This document shows positions 28,691 through 38,089 of a stretch of 64,000 nucleotides of DNA, piece by piece. The stretch is from the NCBI RefSeq assembly GCF_050749815.1, contig NZ_CP192735.1, forward strand, positions 2,480,001 to 2,544,000, written 5' to 3'. Both the position numbers and the translations under genes were made by a program. The notes under the pieces were generated by a model. The model saw nothing but the letters and a program-made list of their open reading frames with translations. It was not told the DNA's origin and ran no database searches. Each line of letters starts with the position of its first letter. The first letter of the stretch is position 1. Origin of the DNA: Dyella_A sp050749815. Lineage in GTDB: Bacteria > Pseudomonadota > Gammaproteobacteria > Xanthomonadales > Rhodanobacteraceae.

Positions 28691-31600
28691 GTGATCCGAC
28701 ACACAGGGGGACTCTTGGACAAGCTCGACGTCGCGCCGGCGCAACCGCTGGCATCGACCACCCAAGGCCATGCCCCCTATGTGCCGCCCGCGGGCGATAT
28801 CGACCCCTGGCGGATCGTGCGGCGCCGCGCCGATCCGGGGGACTTCGCCCAAGACGAGAGCCTGTTCGCGCTGGCCAACGGCGCGCTCGGCGTGCGCGGC
28901 GGCCTGGAGGAAGCGCCCGGCGCGTCGCACGGCAGCTTTCTCGCCGGCGCCTGGGAGCGCACCCCGATCGAGTACCACGAGCGCTTCCCCGGCTTCGCCG
29001 CACACACCGATACGCGCATTCCGGTGGCCGACGCCATCGGCATCCACCTGCGCCTGGGCGACACTCCAGTGCGCCTGGCCGAGGGAGAGTGGCTGGATTT
29101 CGAGCGCGAGCTGGATCTTCGGGCCGGCTGCTATCGGCGCCGGCTGCGCTGGCGTTCGCCGGCCGGCGAGACGATCGAGATCCGCGCCGAGCGGCTGGTT
29201 TCGCTGGAAGAGCCGGGCCTGCTGGCGATCCGCTACAGCGTGCAAGCGATCGATTACCACGGCGCGATCACGCTGGAGTCGTCGATCGACACCGCGCGCG
29301 ACGCCATCGAGCAGGGCGCCGACCCGCGCATCGGCGTTCGTGTGGACGGCGGCTTTCACACCGAGCAATCCGATGCCGACGAAGCCGGGGCCTGGCTGAT
29401 CCAGCGCACCACGCACAGCGGCGTTCGCGTGGCCTGCATGCAGCGGCACCGGCTCGATCCCGCCCTGTACTGCCGCTACGGCGGCCATGGACCCAACGGC
29501 GTGGTGCAGCTGCATGAGGGCTCGTTGCTCCCCGGCCAGACGATCACGCTGGAGAAATACGTCGCCTACGCCTGGACCGCGCCGCATGGCGAGGACAGCG
29601 ATGCCGCCCTGCTCGCCCGCACCGGGCAAGCCCTGCGGCACGCGCAGGCGCAGACCTTCGCCGGACTGCTGGACATCCAACAGCGCGCGCTCGCGCCGCT
29701 GTGGGAGCGCGCCGACCTGGCCATCGAAGGGGATCCGCGGGCGGAGCAGTCGCTGCGCTTCAACCTGTTCCACGTGTTCCAGTCCAGCGGCCGTGACGGC
29801 AACAGTTCGGCCGCGGCCAAGGGCCTCACCGGCGAAGGCTACGAGGGTCACTACTTCTGGGACGCCGAGGCCTTCATGCTGCCGGCGCTGGTCAATGCCG
29901 CGCCGGAGCTGGCGCGCGGCATGCTCGCCTACCGCTACCGCACGCTCGATCGCGCCCGCGCCCACGCCCGCGAGATGAACCACGCCCGCGGCGCGCTGTA
30001 CGCCTGGCGCACCATCAGCGGCGACGAGTGCTCGGCGTACTTCCCCAGCGGCTCGGCGCAGTACCACATCAACGCGGCGGTGGCTTGGGCGGTGCGGCTG
30101 TACGTGGACGCCAGCGGCGACCAGGATTTCCTGCGCGAGCAGGGCGCCGAGATGCTGATCGAGACGGCGCGTGTGTGGCTGGACATCGGCCACTTCAATC
30201 CGCGCCGCGGCGGGGCCTTCTGCATCCACTCGGTCACCGGGCCGGACGAATATTCGGCCCTGGTGGACAACAACCACTACACCAACCGCATGGCGCAGAA
30301 GCACCTGCGCGATGCCGCCGCCACCGCGCGCTGGCTGGCCGCCGAACATCCGCAGGCGTGGGCCGCGCTGGCCGCCCGCCTCGCCCTGGATGAGCGCGAG
30401 ATCGCCACCTGGTCGCTGGCCGCCGACGTGATGTACCTGCCGGTCGACCCCGCGCTGGGTATCTTTCCGCAGGACGACGCCTTCCTCGACAAGCCGCGTC
30501 TGCGCGCGCGGCCCCCGGGCGAAGGCAAGCGCCCGCTGCTGCTCGAACTGCACCCGCTCACCATCTACCGCCACCAGGTCTGCAAGCAGGCCGACACCCT
30601 GCTCGCCCTGATGCTGGCCGGCGACGACGTGGACCGGGCCGCCAAGCGACGCAACTTCGACTACTACGAAGGCGTCACCCTGCACGACTCCACGCTGTCG
30701 GCCTCCACCTTCAGCGTGCTCGCCGCCGAAGTGGGCCACGACGACAAGGCCTACGCTTATTTCCTGGACACGCTGCGGGTGGACCTGGACGACCTGCACG
30801 GCAACGCCGCGCACGGCGTACACATGGCGGCGATGGCCGGCAGCTGGCTCGCACTCACCTGGGGCTTCGGCGGGCTGCGCGTGGTCGAAGGCATGCCGAG
30901 CCTGGCACCCCGACTGCCAGCGGGCTGGACGCGCTACCGCTTCGGTCTGCGCTGGCACGCGGCGCAGTTGCGGGTGGAAGTGGAGCGCGACCGCGTGCGC
31001 TACACGCTGACCGCTGGCGGCCCGCTGCGCCTGCGTCACCACGGCGTCAGCCACACGCTCGCGCCGGGCGCGTCGGTCGAGCTGCCCCTGCATCCGGCTC
31101 GCCTGCCGCGCCCGCTCAAGGCGGTGATCTTCGACCTGGACGGCGTCATCGCCGACACCGCAGTGGTGCATCACGCCGCGTGGAAGCAGTTGGCCGCAGA
31201 GATCGGCGTGGCGTTCGACGACGCCACCGGCGAGCGCATGAAGGGCGTGGATCGTCGCGGCTCGCTCGACATCCTGCTCGAGCGCGCTTCGCGTGCCTAC
31301 GGCGAAGACGAAAAGCACGTGCTGGCCGAACGCAAGAACAGCTACTACCGCGAGCAGATCGCCCAGTTCGGCCCGCAGCACCTGCTGCCTGGCGCGCAGG
31401 CTGCGATCGCCTCGGCGCGCGCGGCGGGCATGAAGATCGCGCTGGCCTCCGCCAGCCGCAACGCACCGCTGCTGCTCGAACGCCTGGGCATCGCCGACCT
31501 GTTCGACTACGTCGTCGATGCATCACGCATCGCACAGTCCAAGCCCGACCCGGAGATTTTCCTCGACGCCGCGCGCGGGTTGGGCGTGGCACCGCACGAC

Positions 31601-31753
31601 TGCCTCGGCGTGGAAGACGCCGCAGCGGGCGTGGACAGCATCCTCGCGGCCGGGATGGCCGCGGTGGCGGTGGGCGATTCGCCTGCCTTGGCGCACGCGG
31701 ACGTGCTGTTACCGAACGTCGCCGCGTTCGACATCGCTAAGTACACAACATAA
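28691..31753 (+). CDS. GH65 disaccharide phosphorylase fused to beta-phosphoglucomutase
   Basis: A 1020-residue cytoplasmic fusion. Residues about 35-790 are a GH65 phosphorylase: beta-sandwich, (alpha/alpha)6 barrel with the general-acid Glu520 in TGPDEYSALVDNNHYTN, KQADTLLALML, and the phosphate-binding HDSTLSASTFSVLAAEVG. After a short Pro-rich junction, residues about 812-1010 are a HAD beta-phosphoglucomutase with FDLDGVIADTA (Asp815, Asp817) and LGVEDAAAGVDSI. It would phosphorolyse an alpha-glucobiose (maltose, trehalose, kojibiose or nigerose) to glucose and beta-glucose 1-phosphate, then make glucose 6-phosphate. Start is GTG 28691 or TTG 28715; the latter has AGGGGG just upstream. 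First gene of the locus, behind the operator. Confidence 0.92.
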   Translation: MIRHTGGLLDKLDVAPAQPLASTTQGHAPYVPPAGDIDPWRIVRRRADPGDFAQDESLFALANGALGVRGGLEEAPGASHGSFLAGAWERTPIEYHERFPGFAAHTDTRIPVADAIGIHLRLGDTPVRLAEGEWLDFERELDLRAGCYRRRLRWRSPAGETIEIRAERLVSLEEPGLLAIRYSVQAIDYHGAITLESSIDTARDAIEQGADPRIGVRVDGGFHTEQSDADEAGAWLIQRTTHSGVRVACMQRHRLDPALYCRYGGHGPNGVVQLHEGSLLPGQTITLEKYVAYAWTAPHGEDSDAALLARTGQALRHAQAQTFAGLLDIQQRALAPLWERADLAIEGDPRAEQSLRFNLFHVFQSSGRDGNSSAAAKGLTGEGYEGHYFWDAEAFMLPALVNAAPELARGMLAYRYRTLDRARAHAREMNHARGALYAWRTISGDECSAYFPSGSAQYHINAAVAWAVRLYVDASGDQDFLREQGAEMLIETARVWLDIGHFNPRRGGAFCIHSVTGPDEYSALVDNNHYTNRMAQKHLRDAAATARWLAAEHPQAWAALAARLALDEREIATWSLAADVMYLPVDPALGIFPQDDAFLDKPRLRARPPGEGKRPLLLELHPLTIYRHQVCKQADTLLALMLAGDDVDRAAKRRNFDYYEGVTLHDSTLSASTFSVLAAEVGHDDKAYAYFLDTLRVDLDDLHGNAAHGVHMAAMAGSWLALTWGFGGLRVVEGMPSLAPRLPAGWTRYRFGLRWHAAQLRVEVERDRVRYTLTAGGPLRLRHHGVSHTLAPGASVELPLHPARLPRPLKAVIFDLDGVIADTAVVHHAAWKQLAAEIGVAFDDATGERMKGVDRRGSLDILLERASRAYGEDEKHVLAERKNSYYREQIAQFGPQHLLPGAQAAIASARAAGMKIALASASRNAPLLLERLGIADLFDYVVDASRIAQSKPDPEIFLDAARGLGVAPHDCLGVEDAAAGVDSILAAGMAAVAVGDSPALAHADVLLPNVAAFDIAKYTT

Positions 31754-31767
31754 CGGCGAACCGGCGC

Positions 31768-31784
31768 GGCGCCCGGGGGGCGCC
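31768..31784 (+). repeat. Intercistronic GC hairpin between GH65-PGM and the TonB receptor
   Basis: GGCGCC, a 5-base loop and GGCGCC, lying 14-30 bp after the stop and about 38 bp before the receptor start. No T-run follows, so mRNA stabilisation or processing is as likely as termination. Confidence 0.4.
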
Positions 31785-31821
31785 CGTCACCATAAACAAG
31801 ACTGGTGGGGAGACAACGTTG

Positions 31822-34347
31822 ATGAATACCAAGCATCTGACCCGATTGGCACTATCGGCGGCGATCGCCGCCACGCTGATGCCGGCGTTCGCGCTGGCGC
31901 AGGACGCCGCCGCGCCAGCCAGCGGCAGCACGCGCAACGCCCAGGCCAAGCCCGACGCAAGCAAGGCCAAGAACCTCGACCAGGTGGTGGTCACCGGCAA
32001 CGCCGCCACCGGCGGCCTGAAGAAGATCGACACCAGCTACTCGGTGACCACCGCCACCGCCGAGCAGATCAAGATGGCCAACCCCAAGAGCACGGCGGAC
32101 CTGTTGAAGATCGCGCCGGGCCTGTGGCCGGAATCCACCGGCGGCCAGACCGGCGCCAACATCGAGATCGCCGGCTTCCCCGGCGGCGGCGATGCGCCGT
32201 TCAACACTGTGCAGCTGATGGGCTCGCCGCTGTACGGCATGCCCACGCTGTCGTTCTTCGAGCAGACCTCGATCTTCCGCCTCGACGACACCGTGGAACG
32301 CGCCGAAATCGTGCTCGGCGGCCCATCGGTGGTGTTCGCCGACGGCCAGATCGGCGCCACCGAGAACTTTATCCTTAAGACCGGCACCGACACGCCCAGC
32401 GGCAGCATCGGCGTGACCTACGGCAACGAGAACCTGCGCCGCGTCGACGGCTTCTACAGCTTCCCGATCGCCAACAGCTGGTACGGCACCGTAGGTGGCT
32501 TCTATCGCGATTCGGACGGTGTGCGCGATCCGAAGTTCTCGGCGGACAAGGGCGGCCAGCTCACCGCCACGCTGAGCCATGACAGCGACAACGGCACCAT
32601 GACGCTGTACGCGCGCCGGCTCGACGACAAGAACCAGTTCATCACGCCGATCCCGCTGATCCAGAGCGGCACCGATCACTTCAGCGCCTACCCCGGCTTT
32701 GATCCGCTCACCGACACCTATAACGGGCCGGAGATTCAAACCGTGAACCTCCCCGGTTATCCCGGCGGCGGCACCCGTGCCAACCTGGCCAACGGTCGCG
32801 GCGCGAAGTTCAACTTCTTCGGCGGCAACTTCGACTACGACCTGGGTGGCGGCTGGAACGTGTCGGACAAGTTCCTGATCGACGGCGGCGACGCGGACAC
32901 CAACGCGCTGTTCTCCGGCACCAACCCGGGCTCGCTCAACGACATGCTCTACACCGATGGCTCGAGCATCGGCGCGTTCAACCTGGCTCCCGGCTCGGCG
33001 ACCGCCACCTACGTCAAAGGTGGCGGCGTGGTCGACCCGAACCAGAGCGTGATCCACCAGGGCTGGTGGTACATCCACAAGCACCTGAAGAACATGAGCA
33101 ACGATTTCCGCCTGAGCAAGGAAATCTTCGAGGGCAACACCCTCACCGGCGGCATCTACCTCGCCCACTACACGATGAACGACAAGTGGGCGCTGGGTAA
33201 CCAGATGCTGATGACCAACACGCCCAATGCGCGGCCGATCCAGGTCACCTACCAGGATGGCGGCCAGACCAAGTACCTGACCGACGGCCAGGGCTTCCTC
33301 GACTACGGCGGCTACAACATCGCCCAGCACGGCAGCGCCACCAACAAGGCGTTCTACCTGTCCGACGTGTGGCGCATCGGCAAGTGGCTGTTCGATCTGT
33401 CCGGCCGTGTCGAGAACCAGAACGCGACGAACAACGTCTGCAACCTGGCCAACAAGAACCTCGACGGCAACAACAACACGATCTACGACAACAACGTTCC
33501 GGTGTGCGACGGCACCTACGCCCGTACCGAGTACGACAAGACCCACCCGTCGTGGACCTTCGGCGTGAACTACGAGCTCGCCGACAACATGAGCGTGTAC
33601 TTCCGCGCCAACCGAGGCACGCACTTCGACGACTTCGACAACGGCATCCGCGGCAACACCACCGGCAACACCGCGCCGATGCAGAAGATCCAGAACTTCG
33701 AAGGCGGCTTCAAATACCAGAGCGCGCAGTGGTTCCTGGACCTGAGTGCCTACCATCGTCAGTTCATCGGCCTGCTGTACCAGCCGACCGACTCCGGCGG
33801 CGTGCCGAACGGTCCGCAGAGCACCTACGGATCGGATTCGAAGGGCATCAACGTCAACACCGCCTGGAGTCCGACCGAAGCGCTGAAATTCCAGCTGGTC
33901 GGCAACTACCTGGACGGCCACTACTCGCACAACAACTCGTGCCTGCCGTACACCAACCCGGTTACCGGCGACGGCTGCGCCCTGATCAACGGTGTGCAAC
34001 TGCAGCGCCAGCCCAAGGTGCGTTACATGTTCACCCCCAGCTACAAGATCCCGTTCAGCTGGGGCGACGTGCTCGCGTTCGTGACCTATACCCACGTGGG
34101 TCCGCACACGCAGGACATCTCCGGCCTGCAGCAGCTGGGCAGCTATCACACCTGGGATTTCGGCGTGGTGGCGAACATCGAGCAGAACTGGCAGCTGCGT
34201 CTGCAGGGCACCAACATGACCAACGAGCTGGGACTGACCGAGAGCAACTCGCGTATCTTCGGCGCTGCCAGCGGTACCAACGGCGTGATTCTGGCCCGTC
34301 CGCTGGAAGGTCGTGAGGTCAATGTCCAGGTGAAGTACCTGTTCTGA
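31822..34347 (+). CDS. TonB-dependent receptor of the GH65 locus
   Basis: An 841-residue outer-membrane receptor. Signal peptide at about residues 1-27 (ending MPAFALA, then QDAA), TonB-box-like LDQVVVTGNAA around residue 55, a plug domain with VERAEIVLGGPSVVFADGQI, and a barrel ending in an aromatic (VNVQVKYLF). The ATG is preferred over a TTG one codon earlier. As second gene between a cytoplasmic phosphorylase and an MFS sugar transporter, it is probably the outer-membrane importer of the oligosaccharide used by this locus. The ligand is inferred from context only. Confidence 0.93.
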   Translation: MNTKHLTRLALSAAIAATLMPAFALAQDAAAPASGSTRNAQAKPDASKAKNLDQVVVTGNAATGGLKKIDTSYSVTTATAEQIKMANPKSTADLLKIAPGLWPESTGGQTGANIEIAGFPGGGDAPFNTVQLMGSPLYGMPTLSFFEQTSIFRLDDTVERAEIVLGGPSVVFADGQIGATENFILKTGTDTPSGSIGVTYGNENLRRVDGFYSFPIANSWYGTVGGFYRDSDGVRDPKFSADKGGQLTATLSHDSDNGTMTLYARRLDDKNQFITPIPLIQSGTDHFSAYPGFDPLTDTYNGPEIQTVNLPGYPGGGTRANLANGRGAKFNFFGGNFDYDLGGGWNVSDKFLIDGGDADTNALFSGTNPGSLNDMLYTDGSSIGAFNLAPGSATATYVKGGGVVDPNQSVIHQGWWYIHKHLKNMSNDFRLSKEIFEGNTLTGGIYLAHYTMNDKWALGNQMLMTNTPNARPIQVTYQDGGQTKYLTDGQGFLDYGGYNIAQHGSATNKAFYLSDVWRIGKWLFDLSGRVENQNATNNVCNLANKNLDGNNNTIYDNNVPVCDGTYARTEYDKTHPSWTFGVNYELADNMSVYFRANRGTHFDDFDNGIRGNTTGNTAPMQKIQNFEGGFKYQSAQWFLDLSAYHRQFIGLLYQPTDSGGVPNGPQSTYGSDSKGINVNTAWSPTEALKFQLVGNYLDGHYSHNNSCLPYTNPVTGDGCALINGVQLQRQPKVRYMFTPSYKIPFSWGDVLAFVTYTHVGPHTQDISGLQQLGSYHTWDFGVVANIEQNWQLRLQGTNMTNELGLTESNSRIFGAASGTNGVILARPLEGREVNVQVKYLF

Positions 34348-34408
34348 TGGGCAGTCCGGTGGGATGCGTCCTGACGGACCTGTCCTGATGCACTGAAGCG
34401 TTGCCCGT

Positions 34409-34452
34409 ACGGTCCGGATCGCGTCCTCCCTCGCGATCCGGACCGTTCTTTT
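34409..34452 (+). terminator. Terminator or attenuator after the TonB receptor gene
   Basis: A perfect 15-bp stem ACGGTCCGGATCGCG / CGCGATCCGGACCGT with an 8-base loop is followed by TTCTTTT. It lies between the receptor and the MFS gene, so read-through, or a promoter not seen here, is needed for the downstream genes. This would set high receptor against lower transporter expression. Confidence 0.85.
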
Positions 34453-34476
34453 CGCGATCCACCGAGCGAGAGCCGC

Positions 34477-35742
34477 ATGAAACGATTCCGCATGGTCGCC
34501 GCGCTGGCGCTGATCTACATGGTGTTCGCCGTGCTGCTCAACAGCGTGGGCACGGTGATCCTGCAGTCGATAGCCAGCTTCGGCGTGGACAAGCCGCAGG
34601 CCAGTCTGCTGGAACTGTTCAAGGATCTGCCGATCGCCATCACCTCGTTCGTGGTGGCCTCGTTCCTGCCCCTGCTCGGCTACCGCCGGGCGATGATGGG
34701 CGCACTCACCATTGTCGGCGGCGCCTGTCTGCTGATGCCGATGTTTCCCGGTTTCCACACCACCGAATTCCTGTTTGCCTGCGTCGGCGTGGCGTTCGCG
34801 CTGGCCAAGGTGGCCGTGTACTCGTCGATCGGCCTGCTCACCGCCGACCGCGCCGAGCACTCGCGCCTGACCAACACCATCGAAGGCCTGTTCATGGTCG
34901 GCGTGCTCGCCGGCGGCTGGCTGTTCAGCGCCTTCATCGACCCGGCCAACCCGGCCGACCCCGCGTGGCTGCGGGTGTACTGGCTGCTCGCGCTGATCTG
35001 CTTCGCGGTGATCGCGCTGCTGGCGGTGTCGCCGCTGGACGAGTCGGCGGCGCGCGACGCCTCGCGCCCTTCGCCGGCCGGGTCGGTCGGCCAGATGCTG
35101 CGGCTGCTGGCGCGCCCGCTGGTGTACGTGTTCCTGCTGTCGGCGTTCCTCTACGTGCTGATCGAACAGAGCTTCAGCACCTGGTTGCCCACCTTCAACA
35201 ACGAGATCCTCAAGCTACCCAATGCGATGAGCATCCAGATGGCGTCGATCCTGGCCGGCGCCACCGCGCTGGGCCGCATCGGCGCCGGCCAGGCGCTGCG
35301 CCGGGTGAGCTGGCACCGCTTGCTCAACGGTTGCGTGCTGGCGATGGCGGCGCTGGTGCTGCTGGTGCTGCCGCTGGCGCGCGGTGTGACGATATCGGCG
35401 CACGTGGGCTGGAACAGCGCGCCGGTGGCGGCCTACCTGATCCCGCTGATCGGCCTGCTGATGGCGCCGATCTACCCGGTGATCAACTCGGTGGCGCTGA
35501 GCTCGCTGCCCAAGCCCTCGCACGCGGCGATGACCGGGCTGATCGTGATCTTCTCCGCGCTGGGCGGCACGCTGGGGTCGCGCATCACCGCGATGGTGTT
35601 CGCCCGCTTCGGTGGCATCCACGCGTTCTATTTTTCGCTGGTGCCGATGACCCTGGTGCTGGTGACGCTGTTCTTCTTCCGCCGCGAGACCGAGCGCGCC
35701 GGCACGCTGACGCCGGTGGCCGTGGGCCTGGCCGGCAAATAA
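34477..35742 (+). CDS. MFS transporter, probably for the sugar of the GH65 locus
   Basis: A 421-residue polytopic inner-membrane protein with about twelve hydrophobic segments. It begins MKRFRMVAALALIYMVFAVL and has a central hydrophilic loop (SPLDESAARDASRPSPAG, about residues 187-204). It belongs to the major facilitator superfamily, with motifs resembling FHS/FucP-like sugar permeases (LPIAITSFVVASFLPLLGYR, then KVAVYSSIGLLTA). Its place after a TonB receptor and before a secreted glycosidase makes an oligosaccharide or glucose the likely substrate. The ATG has GAGAGCC upstream. Confidence 0.85.
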   Translation: MKRFRMVAALALIYMVFAVLLNSVGTVILQSIASFGVDKPQASLLELFKDLPIAITSFVVASFLPLLGYRRAMMGALTIVGGACLLMPMFPGFHTTEFLFACVGVAFALAKVAVYSSIGLLTADRAEHSRLTNTIEGLFMVGVLAGGWLFSAFIDPANPADPAWLRVYWLLALICFAVIALLAVSPLDESAARDASRPSPAGSVGQMLRLLARPLVYVFLLSAFLYVLIEQSFSTWLPTFNNEILKLPNAMSIQMASILAGATALGRIGAGQALRRVSWHRLLNGCVLAMAALVLLVLPLARGVTISAHVGWNSAPVAAYLIPLIGLLMAPIYPVINSVALSSLPKPSHAAMTGLIVIFSALGGTLGSRITAMVFARFGGIHAFYFSLVPMTLVLVTLFFFRRETERAGTLTPVAVGLAGK

Positions 35743-35782
35743 ATCCACCGCCGCCGGCGGGTCGCCCGCCATGGAGTTCCGC

Positions 35783-38089
35783 ATGCGACGCTGCGTGTCC
35801 GCCTGCCTTGCGCTCCTGTTCGTCGCTGCCGGTGGTGTCCGCGCGGCGAGCGAAGATCCCGCCGGCTTCCGCCTCACCGCCACCGCCGACGACTGGCCAC
35901 GGTACTTCCCCGGCCTGCTCGCCAACGGTTACCTGTCCACCCTCACCGCGCCGCGCGGCACCGAAGGCAATGCGGCCGAACTGGTCGCGCTGATGGACTA
36001 TGCCAAGGACGACATCGCCCGTCCCGCCGGCGTGCCTGGCTGGACCGCTGTCGATTACAGCGCGGGCCCTTCGGTGGCCGGGCAGTTCTGGATGAACCAG
36101 GTGCCGCTGGATGCCGCGCACTTCCGCGACTACACCCAGACCCTGGATCTGCGCGAAGCGACCCTGCACACCCGCTATCGCTACGTTGACGGCGACGGCC
36201 AGCGCACCACCGGCGTCGACGTCACCACCCTGGTGAGCCAGGCCGCGCCGCATCTGGCGGCAACGCGCGTGGTGCTGACGCCGGCGTTCGATGGCGAAGT
36301 GCAGCTCTCGCTCGCTTTCGATCTGTGGGCGCCGACCCAGCCACGCCTGCCGCTGGCCCGTCTGACCGGCGAGCAGATGCAGGAGGCGGTCGCCGCGCAG
36401 CGGCGCAGCCTGACGGCGGCACCGCCGGCCACGCCGGACCGTGCCGCGCTGTGGTATCCGGGCGATGTGCACGTAAGCCGCGCCGAAGGCGACGCGAGCG
36501 ATGCCACGCTGTGGCTGGACGCTCGCGCCGAGCAAGGTCTGTCGATGGCGATGGCCGCGGCGATCGCGTTGCCGCCGGCAGTGCATGCGCAGGACGTGCA
36601 GGTCTATCGAAGCGCCTACCGCCTCGCCTTGAACGTGCGGTTGAAAGTGAAGCGCGGTACGTCCTACGCCTTCACCAAATATGTGGCGGCCTCGCGTGAA
36701 GGCTGGGGTGGCGACGGCCCGGCCGATCTCGCCCTGGCCAAGGCCGCGCGCACGGCCGGCTTCGAGGCATTGCGCCGTGCCCACGTCGCCGCCTGGAACC
36801 GCCTGTGGCAAGCCGACATCCGCATCGACGGCGACGAGGCGGCGCAGCGGTTGGTGCATGCCGACCTGTACTACCTGCTGTCGAACGTGGCACCAAACAC
36901 CGCTTGGCCGGTCGGCGCCTGCGCGATGACCACCGGCTACACCGGCCACGCGTTCTGGGACAGCGACTCGTGGGTGTTTCCGGCATTGCTGTTGCAGCAC
37001 CCGATGCGCGCGCGTTCGCTGGTGACCTTCCGCAGCCGCACCCTGGCTGCCGCGCAGGCACGGGCGCGCGCCCGCGGCTTGCCCGGCGCGATGTACCCGT
37101 GGGAAGCCGATCCAGAGCACGGCACCGAGCAAGTGCCCTACTTCGCCAACATCCTCAGCGACCGCGAGATCCACGTCACCGCCGACGTGGCGATCGCGCA
37201 GTGGCAGTACTACCTGGCCACCGGCGATCGCACCTGGCTGCGTGAGCAGGGCTGGCCGGTGCTGCGCGAGGTGGCGCGTTTCTGGACCGCACGTGCAGAA
37301 CGCGACGCGGGCGGTCGCTGGCACATCCGCCACGTCACCTCGGTCAGCGAGCCGTACACCGACGTGGACGACGACACCTACACCAACGCCTCGGCCAGCC
37401 GCGCCCTGGCGTTCGCCGATGCCGCCGCAAGCGTGCTGGGCGAAACAGCCGATCCGCTTTGGAAGGAAGTTGCCGATCATCTGGTGCTGCCGATGTCCGC
37501 GGATGGCCGCCATCACGTCGACTTCGATCCCGCCACGCCGCATCGCCCCGGCGACGGCGCGGCCGATACGGTGCCGCTGCTGGCCTATCCCTCGCTGGAC
37601 TGGCCGATGGACGAGGCGCTGCGTCGCGCCGACTTCACCGCCGCCGTGCCGCCACTCACCGACCCCGACCACGTGCCCAACAGTATGGGCCTGGCGCCCA
37701 CCTCGATCGCCGCCGCGGCGGCAGGCGAACCCGACGCCGCGGTGGCCTGGTTCCGCGCCAACGTGACCGCCGACGTGATCAAGCCGCCGTTCAACGTGCG
37801 CACCGAGACCGCCACCAACAATACCGGCTACTTCCTCACCGCCGGTGGCGGACTGCTGCAGAACGTTATCTTCGGCTTCACCGGGTTGCGCCTGCGCGAC
37901 GGCGGCCTGGTGCCGGCCTATGCGCCGGTGCTGCCGCCGCGCTGGCGCGCGTTTACGCTGCATCGGGTGCAGGTGCGCGGCCGCCTGCTCGACATCACCG
38001 TGCGCCGCGACGTGCAAGGCCGACCGACGCTCGACCGCCGCGATCTCGGCCCCGCACCCCCATCTGCTGCCGCTGGAGAAGTCCCATGA
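35783..38089 (+). CDS. Secreted GH65-type glycoside hydrolase (acid trehalase/kojibiosidase-like)
   Basis: A 768-residue exported protein. The ATG at MRRCVSACLALLFVAAGGVR has a GGAG six bases upstream and gives a clean signal peptide; an ATG four codons earlier does not. The body matches the GH65 hydrolase branch (acid trehalase, PGGHG, kojibiose hydrolase), with GYTGHAFWDSDSWVFPALLL and SVSEPYTDVDDDTYTNAS. There Glu523 occupies the general-acid position that in phosphorylases is GPDEY...DNNxYTN. The phosphate-binding HDSTLS motif is not evident, fitting hydrolysis. It would release glucose in the periplasm. Specificity is inference. Confidence 0.85.
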   Translation: MRRCVSACLALLFVAAGGVRAASEDPAGFRLTATADDWPRYFPGLLANGYLSTLTAPRGTEGNAAELVALMDYAKDDIARPAGVPGWTAVDYSAGPSVAGQFWMNQVPLDAAHFRDYTQTLDLREATLHTRYRYVDGDGQRTTGVDVTTLVSQAAPHLAATRVVLTPAFDGEVQLSLAFDLWAPTQPRLPLARLTGEQMQEAVAAQRRSLTAAPPATPDRAALWYPGDVHVSRAEGDASDATLWLDARAEQGLSMAMAAAIALPPAVHAQDVQVYRSAYRLALNVRLKVKRGTSYAFTKYVAASREGWGGDGPADLALAKAARTAGFEALRRAHVAAWNRLWQADIRIDGDEAAQRLVHADLYYLLSNVAPNTAWPVGACAMTTGYTGHAFWDSDSWVFPALLLQHPMRARSLVTFRSRTLAAAQARARARGLPGAMYPWEADPEHGTEQVPYFANILSDREIHVTADVAIAQWQYYLATGDRTWLREQGWPVLREVARFWTARAERDAGGRWHIRHVTSVSEPYTDVDDDTYTNASASRALAFADAAASVLGETADPLWKEVADHLVLPMSADGRHHVDFDPATPHRPGDGAADTVPLLAYPSLDWPMDEALRRADFTAAVPPLTDPDHVPNSMGLAPTSIAAAAAGEPDAAVAWFRANVTADVIKPPFNVRTETATNNTGYFLTAGGGLLQNVIFGFTGLRLRDGGLVPAYAPVLPPRWRAFTLHRVQVRGRLLDITVRRDVQGRPTLDRRDLGPAPPSAAAGEVP

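Noticed and set aside
28646..31381. Minus-strand open frame of 911 codons opposite the GH65 fusion
   Set aside because: Low-complexity Arg/Val/Gly/Ala composition, antisense to a recognisable two-domain enzyme.
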